Origin: Wenyingzhuangia gilva
GTDB lineage: Bacteria; Bacteroidota; Bacteroidia; Flavobacteriales; Flavobacteriaceae
Assembly: GCF_030519655.1 (NCBI RefSeq)
Contig: NZ_JAUMIT010000001.1
Coordinates: forward strand, 248,001-312,000
Direction of reading: 5' to 3'
Length of the DNA: 64,000 bases
Shown here piece after piece: positions 56,506 to 64,000 of the stretch. The translations under genes were made by a program, and so were the position numbers. Every line of letters begins with the position of its first letter. Within the stretch, counting starts at the first letter, position 1. Below the pieces are notes generated by a model, which was not told the DNA's origin, made no database searches, and worked only from the letters and a program-made list of their open reading frames with translations.

Positions 56506-56850
56506 ATGGGACAACACGAATCAAACACTAAGTTAATCTGGCAAGTATTCGGATTCTTATCATTAGTAACTATTGTTGAAGTAATCTTAGGGATTATTAA
56601 ACCTCACAGTTTACACTTTACTATATTTTTAGGAACTTCAATTTTAAACTGGATTTTTATCATTTTAACATTGGTAAAAGCAGGAGGAATTATGTGGTAC
56701 TTTATGCACATGAATCACGAGCGTAAAAACTTTGTAAATTCAATTATATTGCCACTAATTATTTTAATTCCTTACTTGGTTACATTACTACTAATTGAAG
56801 GAGGTTACATTCACGACGTAATGGCACCTTACATTAACTGGAAATACTAA
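56506..56850 (+). CDS. Cytochrome c oxidase subunit IV (prokaryotic type)
   Basis: 114-residue membrane protein with three hydrophobic segments. Family features: SNTKLIWQVFGFLSLVTI, EVILGIIKP and a GGIMWYFMHMNHERK loop, as in caa3-type subunit IV. Helps assemble or stabilise the oxidase. It follows subunit III by 33 bases; a terminator is at 56875-56902. Confidence 0.9.
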   Translation: MGQHESNTKLIWQVFGFLSLVTIVEVILGIIKPHSLHFTIFLGTSILNWIFIILTLVKAGGIMWYFMHMNHERKNFVNSIILPLIILIPYLVTLLLIEGGYIHDVMAPYINWKY

Positions 56851-56874
56851 TTCTTTGGAATTATAACTCATATC

Positions 56875-56902
56875 AAAAAGGTGGATTTATTCCGCCTTTT
56901 TT
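56875..56902 (+). terminator. Intrinsic terminator after subunit IV gene
   Basis: Stem AAAAAGGTGGA / TCCGCCTTTTT (one G-U), loop TTTAT, T-run. Confidence 0.75.
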
Positions 56903-56923
56903 AGTATTTAAATTTTAGTGATT

Positions 56924-57577
56924 ATGAAGAAAAAAATTATTTTAATCTTATTATTTATAGGCCCTTTGGGATTCTTTATTTTATTATCATTAGGAGATGT
57001 AAACTTTAAGCCTTGCGAAGTCTTTAAAGAAAATGTGCTAGAAGTAGCTACTTTTAAAAAAGACACCACCTCTTTTAAAGACAATATTAATGTGATTACT
57101 TTTTTAGGAACCAAGCCTAATTTAAAAGAAACACAATTATTTAATTTAAATGAAGTTGTTTTTAAAAAATTAGACAAGTACAAAAAATTTCAAATGATAT
57201 CTTTCTACATCAACAAAGACAATCCTGAAATAAAAAGTATTCAAGAAAAATTAGCCAAAACTGCTGGTGACAAATTTTACAAATGGAAATTCATCTGTTT
57301 AGATACTATAGAAACCACAAAACTTTACCAATCTTTAAAAACCATTTCAGATTTAGATAGTAACTTAGCCTCTGATGATGCGTTTATTATTGACAAAAAA
57401 AACAATCAACGTGGAAGAACAGATGATGATAAAATAGGAGAAGACGTATTTGCTTATAATATGTTGTCTATAAACGATCTGAAAAATAAATTATTGACAG
57501 ATACTGAAAATGTTTTTTACGAGCAAGAAGTAGCTACCACCTCTAGAAAAGAAAGATTAGGAAAAGATGAAAAATAA
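56924..57577 (+). CDS. Membrane-anchored thioredoxin-fold-like protein of unknown function
   Basis: 217 residues from ATG 56924 (a GTG at 56918 is the alternative). One N-terminal membrane segment (IILILLFIGPLGFFILL) anchors a periplasmic domain. The strands INVITFLGTKPN and FQMISFYINKDNP and the order of elements resemble the Sco/thioredoxin fold, but no CxxxC is present; the only Cys lie at PCEVF and FICLD. It overlaps the sco gene by 11 bases. A structural helper in copper or cytochrome assembly is a guess. Confidence 0.6.
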   Translation: MKKKIILILLFIGPLGFFILLSLGDVNFKPCEVFKENVLEVATFKKDTTSFKDNINVITFLGTKPNLKETQLFNLNEVVFKKLDKYKKFQMISFYINKDNPEIKSIQEKLAKTAGDKFYKWKFICLDTIETTKLYQSLKTISDLDSNLASDDAFIIDKKNNQRGRTDDDKIGEDVFAYNMLSINDLKNKLLTDTENVFYEQEVATTSRKERLGKDEK

Positions 57578-58262
57578 ATATTCATACATAGGAGTCGCTT
57601 TTATTATTTTGCTATTTGGAATCTTTGTCGTTCGTAATTTCAAACATCATTCAAATCCAAAAAGTACTAGTTTAAAATACACCAAACCTACAGGATTACC
57701 TAACGGAAGTGGATTGGCTTACTTGGTAATTAATGATGAGGCTAGAAAAATGCCTAAATTTTCGTTTACAGATCAAAACAATCAAATCATTTCTAACATA
57801 GATTATAAAGACAAGGTATTTGTGGTAGAATTCTTTTTTACCACTTGTCCCTCTATCTGTCCAATTATGAACAGAAATATGTTAACCGTAGAAGAAGAAT
57901 TTGGAGAAAGAAATGATTTTGGTATTGCCTCTTTTACCATTAACCCAAGTGTTGATACGCCTATTAAACTAAAAGAATATGCCGAAAATTATGGAGTTAC
58001 TAGTTTAAACTGGCATTTTTTAACGGGTGATAGAGATACTATATACGAAATGGCCAACAATGGCTTAAATATTTTTGCAGGTTTAAATCCTGAAGTAGAA
58101 GGTGGTTTTGAACATCAAGGATTTTTTGCTTTGGTAGATAAAAATGGATATTTAAGATCTAGAACAGATCAATATGGAAATCCTAAAATATTTTATCAAG
58201 GAACCGAAACTGAAGAAGTAGCATTATTAAAAGAAGACATAGACTTACTATTAAACGAGTAA
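57567..58262 (+). CDS. SCO1/SenC family copper chaperone
   Basis: Membrane-anchored Sco protein of 231 residues that delivers copper to subunit II CuA. N-terminal anchor residues 7-22, then the thioredoxin-like domain with copper ligands Cys94 and Cys98 (FFTTCPSICPIM) and His183 (FEHQGFF). It is placed directly between the Sco-like protein and DUF420, so part of the oxidase maturation operon. Confidence 0.93.
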   Translation: MKNKYSYIGVAFIILLFGIFVVRNFKHHSNPKSTSLKYTKPTGLPNGSGLAYLVINDEARKMPKFSFTDQNNQIISNIDYKDKVFVVEFFFTTCPSICPIMNRNMLTVEEEFGERNDFGIASFTINPSVDTPIKLKEYAENYGVTSLNWHFLTGDRDTIYEMANNGLNIFAGLNPEVEGGFEHQGFFALVDKNGYLRSRTDQYGNPKIFYQGTETEEVALLKEDIDLLLNE

Positions 58263-58263
58263 C

Positions 58264-58785
58264 ATGGAAACAACAAAAAATTATAAAAAATTAATCACCT
58301 TATTGTCTATTATCATTCCGGTAGCAGTAGCTGTTTTGTTTGGAGTAAAAATAGACATGACTTTGCCTATATTCTTACCTCCTATTTATGCAACCATTAA
58401 TGGTATTACTGCTATTTTATTAATAGCAGCTGTAATCGCTGTAAAAAATGGAAATATTAAAAGGCACGAATTTTTAATAAAAATCGCCATGGTTTGTTCT
58501 GGTTTGTTTTTAGTGATGTACGTATTATATCACATGACCAGCGATTCTACAAAATTTGGAGGAACAGGAGCAATTAAATACATTTACTTTTTCATCTTAA
58601 TTTCACATATTATTTTATCCATTGCAGTCATTCCATTGGTCTTAACTACTTTTGTAAGAGGAATTAATAAGGAAGTAGAAAAACACAGAAAAATTGCCAA
58701 ATATACTTTTCCTATTTGGTTGTATGTTGCTATTACAGGAGTAATAGTTTATATCATGATTAACCCTTATTATGTTGTCAGTTAG
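58264..58785 (+). CDS. DUF420 family membrane protein
   Basis: 173-residue inner-membrane protein with about five hydrophobic segments. DUF420 proteins co-occur with cytochrome oxidase assembly genes (the CtaM relative is known in Firmicutes). Notable are the loop NGNIKRHEFLIKIAM and YHMTSDSTKFGG with histidines that could bind metal or heme. It starts one base after sco. Confidence 0.87.
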   Translation: METTKNYKKLITLLSIIIPVAVAVLFGVKIDMTLPIFLPPIYATINGITAILLIAAVIAVKNGNIKRHEFLIKIAMVCSGLFLVMYVLYHMTSDSTKFGGTGAIKYIYFFILISHIILSIAVIPLVLTTFVRGINKEVEKHRKIAKYTFPIWLYVAITGVIVYIMINPYYVVS

Positions 58786-58816
58786 CAATTAACATTGAAT
58801 AATTTACAATAAGTAA

Positions 58817-58855
58817 CCGATCGTCAAAAAACGATGTTCGATGGTCGATCTTCGG
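58817..58855. repeat. Small intergenic palindromic element
   Basis: Outer CCGA / TCGG with an inner hairpin ATCGT-CAAAAA-ACGAT (58820-58835). May be a REP-type element; a single copy is seen here. Confidence 0.3.
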
Positions 58856-58872
58856 AAAACGAAAAACAGAAA

Positions 58873-59088
58873 ATGAAAAAATTACAATTCATATTATTTG
58901 TATCTCTATGTTTTACCAGTCTTGCAAATTATGGTCAGTGTGCCATGTGTAAAGCGGTTGTAGAAAGTGGAGATAGTTCTTATGCAAAAGGATTAAATGA
59001 TGGAATTGTAACCTTAATGATTATCCCATACATTTTAGTAGCCATTGTTGCCTTTATTATTTTTAGGTACTATAAAAAAAACAAATAA
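58873..59088 (+). CDS. Small exported CxxC membrane protein
   Basis: 71-residue protein. From ATG 58873 it has a signal peptide ([19 protein letters not shown]), a CAMC motif just after the expected cleavage site, and a C-terminal membrane helix with a basic tail (YYKKNK). A longer frame starts at 58834 but runs through the palindrome. Placed after DUF420 and one base before rsmA. The CxxC suggests a thiol or metal role in oxidase assembly, by context only. Confidence 0.75.
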   Translation: MKKLQFILFVSLCFTSLANYGQCAMCKAVVESGDSSYAKGLNDGIVTLMIIPYILVAIVAFIIFRYYKKNK

Positions 59089-59089
59089 C

Positions 59090-59875
59090 ATGTCAGTAAG
59101 AGCAAAAAAACATTTAGGTCAACACTTTTTAACAGATGAAAGTATTGCCGAGCAAATTGCTGATATTTTATCAGAAAAAGGATACGAAAATGTACTAGAA
59201 ATTGGTCCTGGTATGGGAATGATGACCAAGTATCTTTTACAAAAAAAGTACACCACGCATGTGATAGAAATAGATGATGAATCTGTCGAATATCTACAAG
59301 CTCATTATTTACATTTAGGACCTAGAATTTATGGTAAAGATTTTTTAAAAATTGATTTACAAGAGATCTTTAAACAACAACAGTTTGCCATTATAGGAAA
59401 TTTTCCGTATAATATATCTAGTCAAATTGTGTTTAAAACCATAGACTTTAGAGAATTTATTCCTGAGTTTGGAGGAATGTTTCAAAAAGAAGTAGCCATG
59501 AGAATTTGTGCTCCTCCTGGAAGCAAAACTTACGGAATTATATCCGTATTAACGCAAGCGTATTACGATACCGAATATTTATTTACCGTACCTCCTACTG
59601 TTTTTAATCCACCTCCAAAGGTAGATTCTGGAGTAATGATCATGAAACGTAAAAAAGATTTGTTCCTTCCGGTTTCAGACAAATTGTTTAAACATGTTGT
59701 AAAAACGGCTTTTGGTCAACGTAGAAAAATGATGCGTAGTAGTCTTAAAAGTTTTAACCTTTCCGAAGAACTAAGAGCTCATAAAATATTTAACGAAAGA
59801 CCCGAACAAGTATCTGTACAAGGTTTTATTGAACTAACTGCATTAATAGAAAAAGATGGAATTTCAAATCAATAA
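59090..59875 (+). CDS. rsmA: 16S rRNA adenine dimethyltransferase
   Basis: Dimethylates A1518 and A1519 of 16S rRNA (KsgA); 261 residues from ATG 59090 ([17 protein letters not shown]), which matches the usual N-terminus; the frame from 59045 is inside the preceding gene. SAM motif [15 protein letters not shown] and catalytic motif [11 protein letters not shown] are intact, then the C-terminal domain with [12 protein letters not shown]. Overlaps mgtE by 20 bases. Confidence 0.97.
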   Translation: MSVRAKKHLGQHFLTDESIAEQIADILSEKGYENVLEIGPGMGMMTKYLLQKKYTTHVIEIDDESVEYLQAHYLHLGPRIYGKDFLKIDLQEIFKQQQFAIIGNFPYNISSQIVFKTIDFREFIPEFGGMFQKEVAMRICAPPGSKTYGIISVLTQAYYDTEYLFTVPPTVFNPPPKVDSGVMIMKRKKDLFLPVSDKLFKHVVKTAFGQRRKMMRSSLKSFNLSEELRAHKIFNERPEQVSVQGFIELTALIEKDGISNQ

Positions 59876-61205
59876 AGAATTTATCAACTACCTGACTGAT
59901 CTTATTGCTGAAAACAATGTTGATCAGATTGCAGAAGTTTTTAAAGATGTACATTATGCCGATTTAGCGGAGCTATTTGAAGAAATAGAACCCGAATTAG
60001 CCATTGCCATCATTAAAATTGTTGATACTGACAAAACATCTGATGCAATTGTTGAGTTAGATGAAGATGTTCGTGAAGAGATTTTAAAAGGAATGTCTTC
60101 TCAAGAAATTGCCAATGAAGTAAACGAATTGGAATCTGATGATGCTGCAGATATGATCTCTGAGCTTTCTGATGAGCAAATGCACGAGGTAATTTCTCAG
60201 ATTGAAGACATAGAGCACGCCAAAGATATTGTAGACCTTTTACGTTACGATGAGGATACTGCAGGGGGATTAATGGGGAAAGAATTAATTAAAGTAAACG
60301 AAAGATGGACTTGCATGCAAAGTATCAAAGAGATGCGTTTGCAAGCTGAAGAAATTGAAAAAGTTTACACCGTATATGTAGTAGATGATGATGATGTACT
60401 AAAAGGTAGGTTGTCTTTAAAAAGCTTATTAACTACTTCTACCAAAACACCTGTAAGAGATGTTTACAGTCCTTCTATCACCTCTGTAAAAGCCAATGAA
60501 AAAGGTGATGTAGTTGCTAGAATTATGCAAAAATATGATTTAGTTGTAGTAGCCGTAGTTGATGAAATGGGACGATTGGTAGGACAAATTTCTGTAGATG
60601 ATATTATTGATATTATTAGAGATGAAGCCGAAAAAGATTATCAATTAGCTTCTGGTTTAACTGATGATGTTGAAGCAGATGCAAGTATTTTAGAATTAAC
60701 AAAAGCAAGATTACCTTGGCTAATTTTAGGTCTTTTGGGCGGATTCTGTTCAGGAGGAATCATGGGAGGATTTGGAAATATTTTTAAAGAATTCCCTATG
60801 TTATTTTTCTACACACCATTGATTGCCGCTTTGGCAGGAAATGTGGGAGTTCAATCCTCAGCAATTATTGTTCAAGGTTTGGCCAACGATAATATCAAGG
60901 GGAGCCTATGGGACAGAATGCTTAAAGAAATTGGATTGAGTTTAGTGAATGGAATAGCTCTAGGAACTTTAATTATTGGGTATGGCTTTATTCGTCAATA
61001 TGATTTCTTAGTAAGCTTAACCATTGCAACCTCATTGGTTATTGTTATTATTATTGCCGCATTGATAGGAACATTTGTTCCCTTAATCTTAAACAAAAGA
61101 GGAATTGATCCTGCCTTGGCTACAGGTCCTTTTATTACCACCAGTAACGATATTTTTGGAATTTTTATCTACTTCTCTATTGCTAAAATGATCTTACCTA
61201 TTTAA
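59856..61205 (+). CDS. mgtE: Magnesium transporter MgtE
   Basis: Mg2+-gated Mg2+ channel of 449 residues. N-terminal superhelical domain (acidic, repeats such as [16 protein letters not shown]), tandem CBS domains around residues 135-260 ([31 protein letters not shown]), and a membrane domain with five hydrophobic segments, including [17 protein letters not shown]. The start overlaps rsmA by 20 bases, indicating translational coupling. Confidence 0.95.
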   Translation: MEFQINKEFINYLTDLIAENNVDQIAEVFKDVHYADLAELFEEIEPELAIAIIKIVDTDKTSDAIVELDEDVREEILKGMSSQEIANEVNELESDDAADMISELSDEQMHEVISQIEDIEHAKDIVDLLRYDEDTAGGLMGKELIKVNERWTCMQSIKEMRLQAEEIEKVYTVYVVDDDDVLKGRLSLKSLLTTSTKTPVRDVYSPSITSVKANEKGDVVARIMQKYDLVVVAVVDEMGRLVGQISVDDIIDIIRDEAEKDYQLASGLTDDVEADASILELTKARLPWLILGLLGGFCSGGIMGGFGNIFKEFPMLFFYTPLIAALAGNVGVQSSAIIVQGLANDNIKGSLWDRMLKEIGLSLVNGIALGTLIIGYGFIRQYDFLVSLTIATSLVIVIIIAALIGTFVPLILNKRGIDPALATGPFITTSNDIFGIFIYFSIAKMILPI

Positions 61206-61216
61206 ACAAATATTTT

Positions 61217-61615
61217 ATGTCTATCGTGTACGCTATTTTAGCAATGATTCTTTTTGGTTCGTGTGTCTTTTTTTACAAACAAGGAACTCCTTTTTTCTCT
61301 ACAGGACTCGGAGCCTCCATATTTATTGTAAGTCACATGATTGTTTTAGCTGTTTTAGCGATAGTAGAAAAAACTAAGTTAGACATGAAACACCTTAAGT
61401 TTTTGGTGATTGGAGGGGTATTGGGTGGATTGGCTCAAGTATGTTGGTTCTTGGCTTTAAAACACGGAAAGTTAAGCACAGTAGTTCCCATTAGAAATTT
61501 GGCATTGCTAGTAACCATTGCCCTAGGTGTTATTTTTTTAGCAGAAAAATTAACCCTACTAAAAGTTATTGGAATTATTTTAGGTTTGGTTGCTGTTATA
61601 TTGGTTTCTATTTAA
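61217..61615 (+). CDS. EamA-type single-domain membrane protein
   Basis: 132-residue protein with four hydrophobic segments forming one EamA domain, half the size of a normal DMT transporter. It probably works as a dimer like SMR proteins. VVPIRNLALLVTIALGVIFL in the C-terminal half is typical. It follows mgtE by 11 bases and is convergent with a full-length DMT gene. The substrate is unknown. Confidence 0.8.
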   Translation: MSIVYAILAMILFGSCVFFYKQGTPFFSTGLGASIFIVSHMIVLAVLAIVEKTKLDMKHLKFLVIGGVLGGLAQVCWFLALKHGKLSTVVPIRNLALLVTIALGVIFLAEKLTLLKVIGIILGLVAVILVSI

Positions 61616-61618
61616 AAA

Positions 61619-62521
61619 CTAGGCACTATAAATTAAACACAACACACCTATAATAACACCACACAACGGAATTAATTTTAGCTTTTTATTCTTCTCTTTA
61701 AAAATTAAACCACCTATTAAAACCGTAAATAATATTTGACTTCTTTTTAGTGCAGACATCAACATGATTAACACTTCTGGATCTTGTAATCCTTTAAAAT
61801 AGAAGTAATCTGCCAAAAGCATTAAAACACCAATAGCTGCAATAGACCAATGCCAGGTAAATTTACCTATTTCTTCTTTTTTAGGTAGGTACACAAAATA
61901 AACAAGTGCAGACATAAAAATGGTTACATAACAAAAAAACCACCATTGTACAGTTATCACTTCATATTGTTGATATTGAAATAAAAACTTATCATACAAA
62001 CCACTACAAGCTCCTAAAAAGGTAGCTCCAATAATCGCAAAAATGGCTTTGTTACTTTTAAATATTATTCCTTCTTTTTTTCCTATTTGTGAATAAGCAA
62101 GCATAGAAATTACGATGGTAAAAAAACCTACCCATTGTAGCGTACTAGGGTTTTCTCTATAAATAATAATAGCACCTAAAAAAGTAAAAAATGGTCCTGC
62201 TGCCCTAATTGGAGTTACAATAGTAATAGGCAAATGCTTTAATGCATAAAATGTCAACACCCAAGAACAAGTCATAATTAACGATTTTATACCTATAAAA
62301 AAATGATCTTCAATAGCAATATTAGGAATGTACATTCCTATTTGTTTAAGATATTCAGGATAAAAAAAAGAAGCAACAAAAAGTGGAAAAATCAACAAAG
62401 TGCTAATCCCATTACTAATTAAAAGCACAGGAAAAAGCGCATTCCCTTTTACACTTCTTTTTCTACATATTGAATTGAGACTTAAAAACAATGCGGCTGT
62501 TAAACCAAAATAAATCCACAT
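61619..62521 (-). CDS. EamA/DMT family transporter
   Basis: 300 residues, ten expected hydrophobic segments in two EamA repeats. PITIVTPIRAAGPFFTFLGAI ends repeat one, and ALKRSQILFTVLIGGLIF lies in repeat two. Inner-membrane permease for a small metabolite, substrate unknown. Convergent with the single-domain EamA gene, three bases apart; the two may be distant paralogues. Confidence 0.88.
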   Translation of the reverse strand: MWIYFGLTAALFLSLNSICRKRSVKGNALFPVLLISNGISTLLIFPLFVASFFYPEYLKQIGMYIPNIAIEDHFFIGIKSLIMTCSWVLTFYALKHLPITIVTPIRAAGPFFTFLGAIIIYRENPSTLQWVGFFTIVISMLAYSQIGKKEGIIFKSNKAIFAIIGATFLGACSGLYDKFLFQYQQYEVITVQWWFFCYVTIFMSALVYFVYLPKKEEIGKFTWHWSIAAIGVLMLLADYFYFKGLQDPEVLIMLMSALKRSQILFTVLIGGLIFKEKNKKLKLIPLCGVIIGVLCLIYSA

Positions 62522-62590
62522 ATAATAAAATTAAGCAGCAAAAATACAACATGAATTACAGTTAAGTGTTAACTAAATCATATTAATCAA

Positions 62591-63037
62591 TCATCTTTTT
62601 AAATTCATTCTGTAACGTTTTCTCATCAAATAAATAAATGGGAGCAAAACAATAATAAAGACAGGATGTATGATAAACCTTCGAATATAAAAAGGGAATA
62701 AATATCCTACATCAATCTTAAAAAACATCAAGCTAAAAAGAATAGAAGACAGCAAAACAAAAGCCAATAAGTAAAAAAAAGCAATGGTTCTTATAAATGA
62801 ACGATGAGGAAATGCTATTTTTAAAATGGCAAAAGATATAATGGAGTTGATAAAATATCTAAAAAAATAAGAAATAAACAATCTGCTTTTATCAACCTCA
62901 GGCAAAGGCAAATACAAATAATCATTCTCAAAATAAGCTTCTAAAGGATCATAAAACAAATCAACTTGATAAGCCCTAACCAATATAAAGCAGAAAAACA
63001 ACAACGCTACTAGAACAAATCTGGCCCACCTTTTCAT
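62591..63037 (-). CDS. Exosortase F system-associated protein
   Basis: 148-residue membrane protein with about four hydrophobic segments. The N-terminal region with YQVDLFYDPLEAYFENDYLYLPLPE, then SRLFISYFFRYFINSIISF, matches the partner protein found next to XrtF in Flavobacteriia. Its start lies one base after the xrtF stop. Role in protein sorting unknown. Confidence 0.87.
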   Translation of the reverse strand: MKRWARFVLVALLFFCFILVRAYQVDLFYDPLEAYFENDYLYLPLPEVDKSRLFISYFFRYFINSIISFAILKIAFPHRSFIRTIAFFYLLAFVLLSSILFSLMFFKIDVGYLFPFYIRRFIIHPVFIIVLLPFIYLMRKRYRMNLKR

Positions 63038-63038
63038 C

Positions 63039-63575
63039 TTATTTCTTTTTTAAATTAGAAAAACGGTTTACCCAAATTACCCACAATAAAAACACATAAC
63101 CATAAATAAAAGCAGGAAATAATAAATCGTGCAATATCATTTCATATTGTTTAAAATAAACCATCCCATAGGACAACAATGCTATTCTAAAGATATTGAC
63201 AAAATAAATGGTAATTCCTCCAACAAAAGCAAACAAAAAAGTTTTTTTCCATGCTCCTCTAAATGCAACAACAAAAGCAACAAATAAAATAATAATACTC
63301 ATAGAATTACATCCTTCTATCACTCTAGCCACATAATTATCTTCCATAAAAAGTTTTAGAGATAATTCGGTTGAATGCTGCTCAACATGTGCCTTGGCTC
63401 CCCAAATATTCAACATCCATTCAGTACTTTTGGCTACGTGCTGCGTAATAGGATCTGATTTAAAATTTGGAGCCTTACTTTGCGTTGATAGTAAGAAAAA
63501 AGAATACCCTAAGAAAAGTAAAAAATAGGTTCCAAAAAAACGCAACAAGAACCACCAAATCTTTTTATTCTTCAT
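63039..63575 (-). CDS. xrtF: Exosortase XrtF
   Basis: Membrane protease/transpeptidase that cleaves C-terminal sorting tails of exported proteins; 178 residues, the short XrtF form. The catalytic triad is visible: Cys89 (VIEGCNSMS), Arg130 (VNIFRIALL) and His149 (ILHDLLFPA), each at a membrane border. Co-transcribed with its partner gene. No substrate with a sorting tail was recognised in this window. Confidence 0.92.
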   Translation of the reverse strand: MKNKKIWWFLLRFFGTYFLLFLGYSFFLLSTQSKAPNFKSDPITQHVAKSTEWMLNIWGAKAHVEQHSTELSLKLFMEDNYVARVIEGCNSMSIIILFVAFVVAFRGAWKKTFLFAFVGGITIYFVNIFRIALLSYGMVYFKQYEMILHDLLFPAFIYGYVFLLWVIWVNRFSNLKKK

Positions 63576-63665
63576 AGTAAACCTTCAATTTATACCCAAA
63601 TTTAAACTTTAAAAAGAAAATACAGAAAAAATAAATAAAAGTTTGATAATAAAACAGTTCAATAG

Positions 63666-63696
63666 TTTAGCGTTTGAGCGACTTTTAGTAATTTTG
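63666..63696 (+). promoter_or_regulatory. Likely promoter of purH
   Basis: -33 element TTTA (63666-63669, one change from TTTG), 19-base spacer and perfect -7 TAATTTTG (63689-63696), 24 bases before the start codon. Confidence 0.6.
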
Positions 63697-63720
63697 CCTT
63701 TTTAATCGAAATTCATAAAA

Positions 63721-64000
63721 ATGAGCACTAATAAGCAAGCTAAATCAGCTTTAATTTCAGTATTTCACAAAGATGGTTTAGAGCCAATTGTTAGAAAATT
63801 TAACGAGTTAGGAATTACTATTTACACAACTGGTGGAACTGAAAAATTCATTAGAGACTTAGGTATTGATTGTGTGGCTGTTGAAGACATTACTTCATAT
63901 CCATCAATTTTAGGGGGACGTGTTAAAACTTTACACCCAAAAGTATTTGGAGGTATTTTAAGCCGTAGAGACAACGAAGGAGACAAAGCGCAATTGGCTG
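63721..64000 (+). CDS. purH: Bifunctional AICAR transformylase / IMP cyclohydrolase, 5' part
   Basis: Last two steps of purine synthesis. Only the first 93 codons are in the window; the frame is still open at the right edge. It shows the MGS-like IMP cyclohydrolase domain: SALISVFHKDGLE, LGITIYTTGGTEKFIRDLG and GGRVKTLHPKVFGGIL. The transformylase domain lies outside. Its start fits the promoter at 63666-63696. Confidence 0.95.
   Translation, partial: MSTNKQAKSALISVFHKDGLEPIVRKFNELGITIYTTGGTEKFIRDLGIDCVAVEDITSYPSILGGRVKTLHPKVFGGILSRRDNEGDKAQLA

Noticed and set aside
61217-61615. Truncated DMT transporter pseudogene
   Set aside because: The 132-residue frame has clean ends and four complete membrane segments, so a single EamA-domain protein is more likely than a broken gene.
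1-64000. CRISPR array, prophage, transposase, toxin-antitoxin or defence island
   Set aside because: No repeat-spacer pattern and no encoded protein of these families was found on either strand.

Overview
The window is a continuous AT-rich stretch of chromosome from a member of Bacteroidota, most likely a (probably marine) Flavobacteriaceae species. The evidence is the gene families (DUF4294, DUF5606, DUF5672, exosortase XrtF with its partner, flavobacterial cox/Sco/DUF420 cluster), zinc-free forms of L36 and S14, the scarcity of Shine-Dalgarno motifs, and promoters that fit the Bacteroidetes consensus TTTG-N19-TAnnTTTG. Genus cannot be fixed from the sequence alone.

Layout. (1) 1-9754: housekeeping genes: 3' part of recQ, fmt, HU, YqgE/AlgH, a class IV aminotransferase, a START-like protein, DUF4294, M42 peptidase, fructose-bisphosphatase, CCA-adding enzyme, TsaC. 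(2) 9846-18336: eight putative glycosyltransferase genes in three blocks of alternating orientation, with no flippase or polymerase; one has an N-terminal anti-sigma-type zinc finger. (3) 18501-26072: ruvX, another glycosyltransferase-like gene and the dTDP-L-rhamnose set rmlA-C-D-B, then def, DUF5606, mazG and a thioesterase; the rhamnose block looks inserted between ruvX and def. (4) 26116-44353, all on the minus strand: carA and a fused str-S10-spc-alpha ribosomal super-operon (rpsL to rplQ). Four of its wide gaps hold RNA hairpins placed just upstream of segments that encode known autorepressor proteins (S7, L4, S8, S4). (5) 44581-50447: an Omp85-like barrel, RlmB, PhnA-like, RluA-family, JmjC-like cupin and SIMPL proteins. 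(6) 50512-53358: two lipoproteins of carbohydrate-degradation type (DUF4861 and a GH28-like beta-helix with altered active-site motifs), bounded by two terminators with nearly the same stem and followed by two identical tRNA-Leu(UAA) genes. (7) 53949-59088: heme and cytochrome-oxidase assembly genes (ctaB, two subunit III genes, subunit IV, Sco, DUF420, a small CxxC membrane protein). (8) 59090-64000: rsmA, mgtE, two EamA-type transporters, the XrtF pair, and the 5' end of purH.

Functionally, regions 2 and 3 together would supply activated rhamnose and several transferases for a surface glycan. Region 4 is the core of translation and protein export. Region 7 builds the aa3/caa3-type respiratory oxidase, whose subunits I and II must lie elsewhere. 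I see no CRISPR array, phage, transposase or defence system. No gene-free stretch exceeds 300 bases. The most novel points are the ribosomal leader set, the zinc-finger/glycosyltransferase fusion and the GH28 variant.
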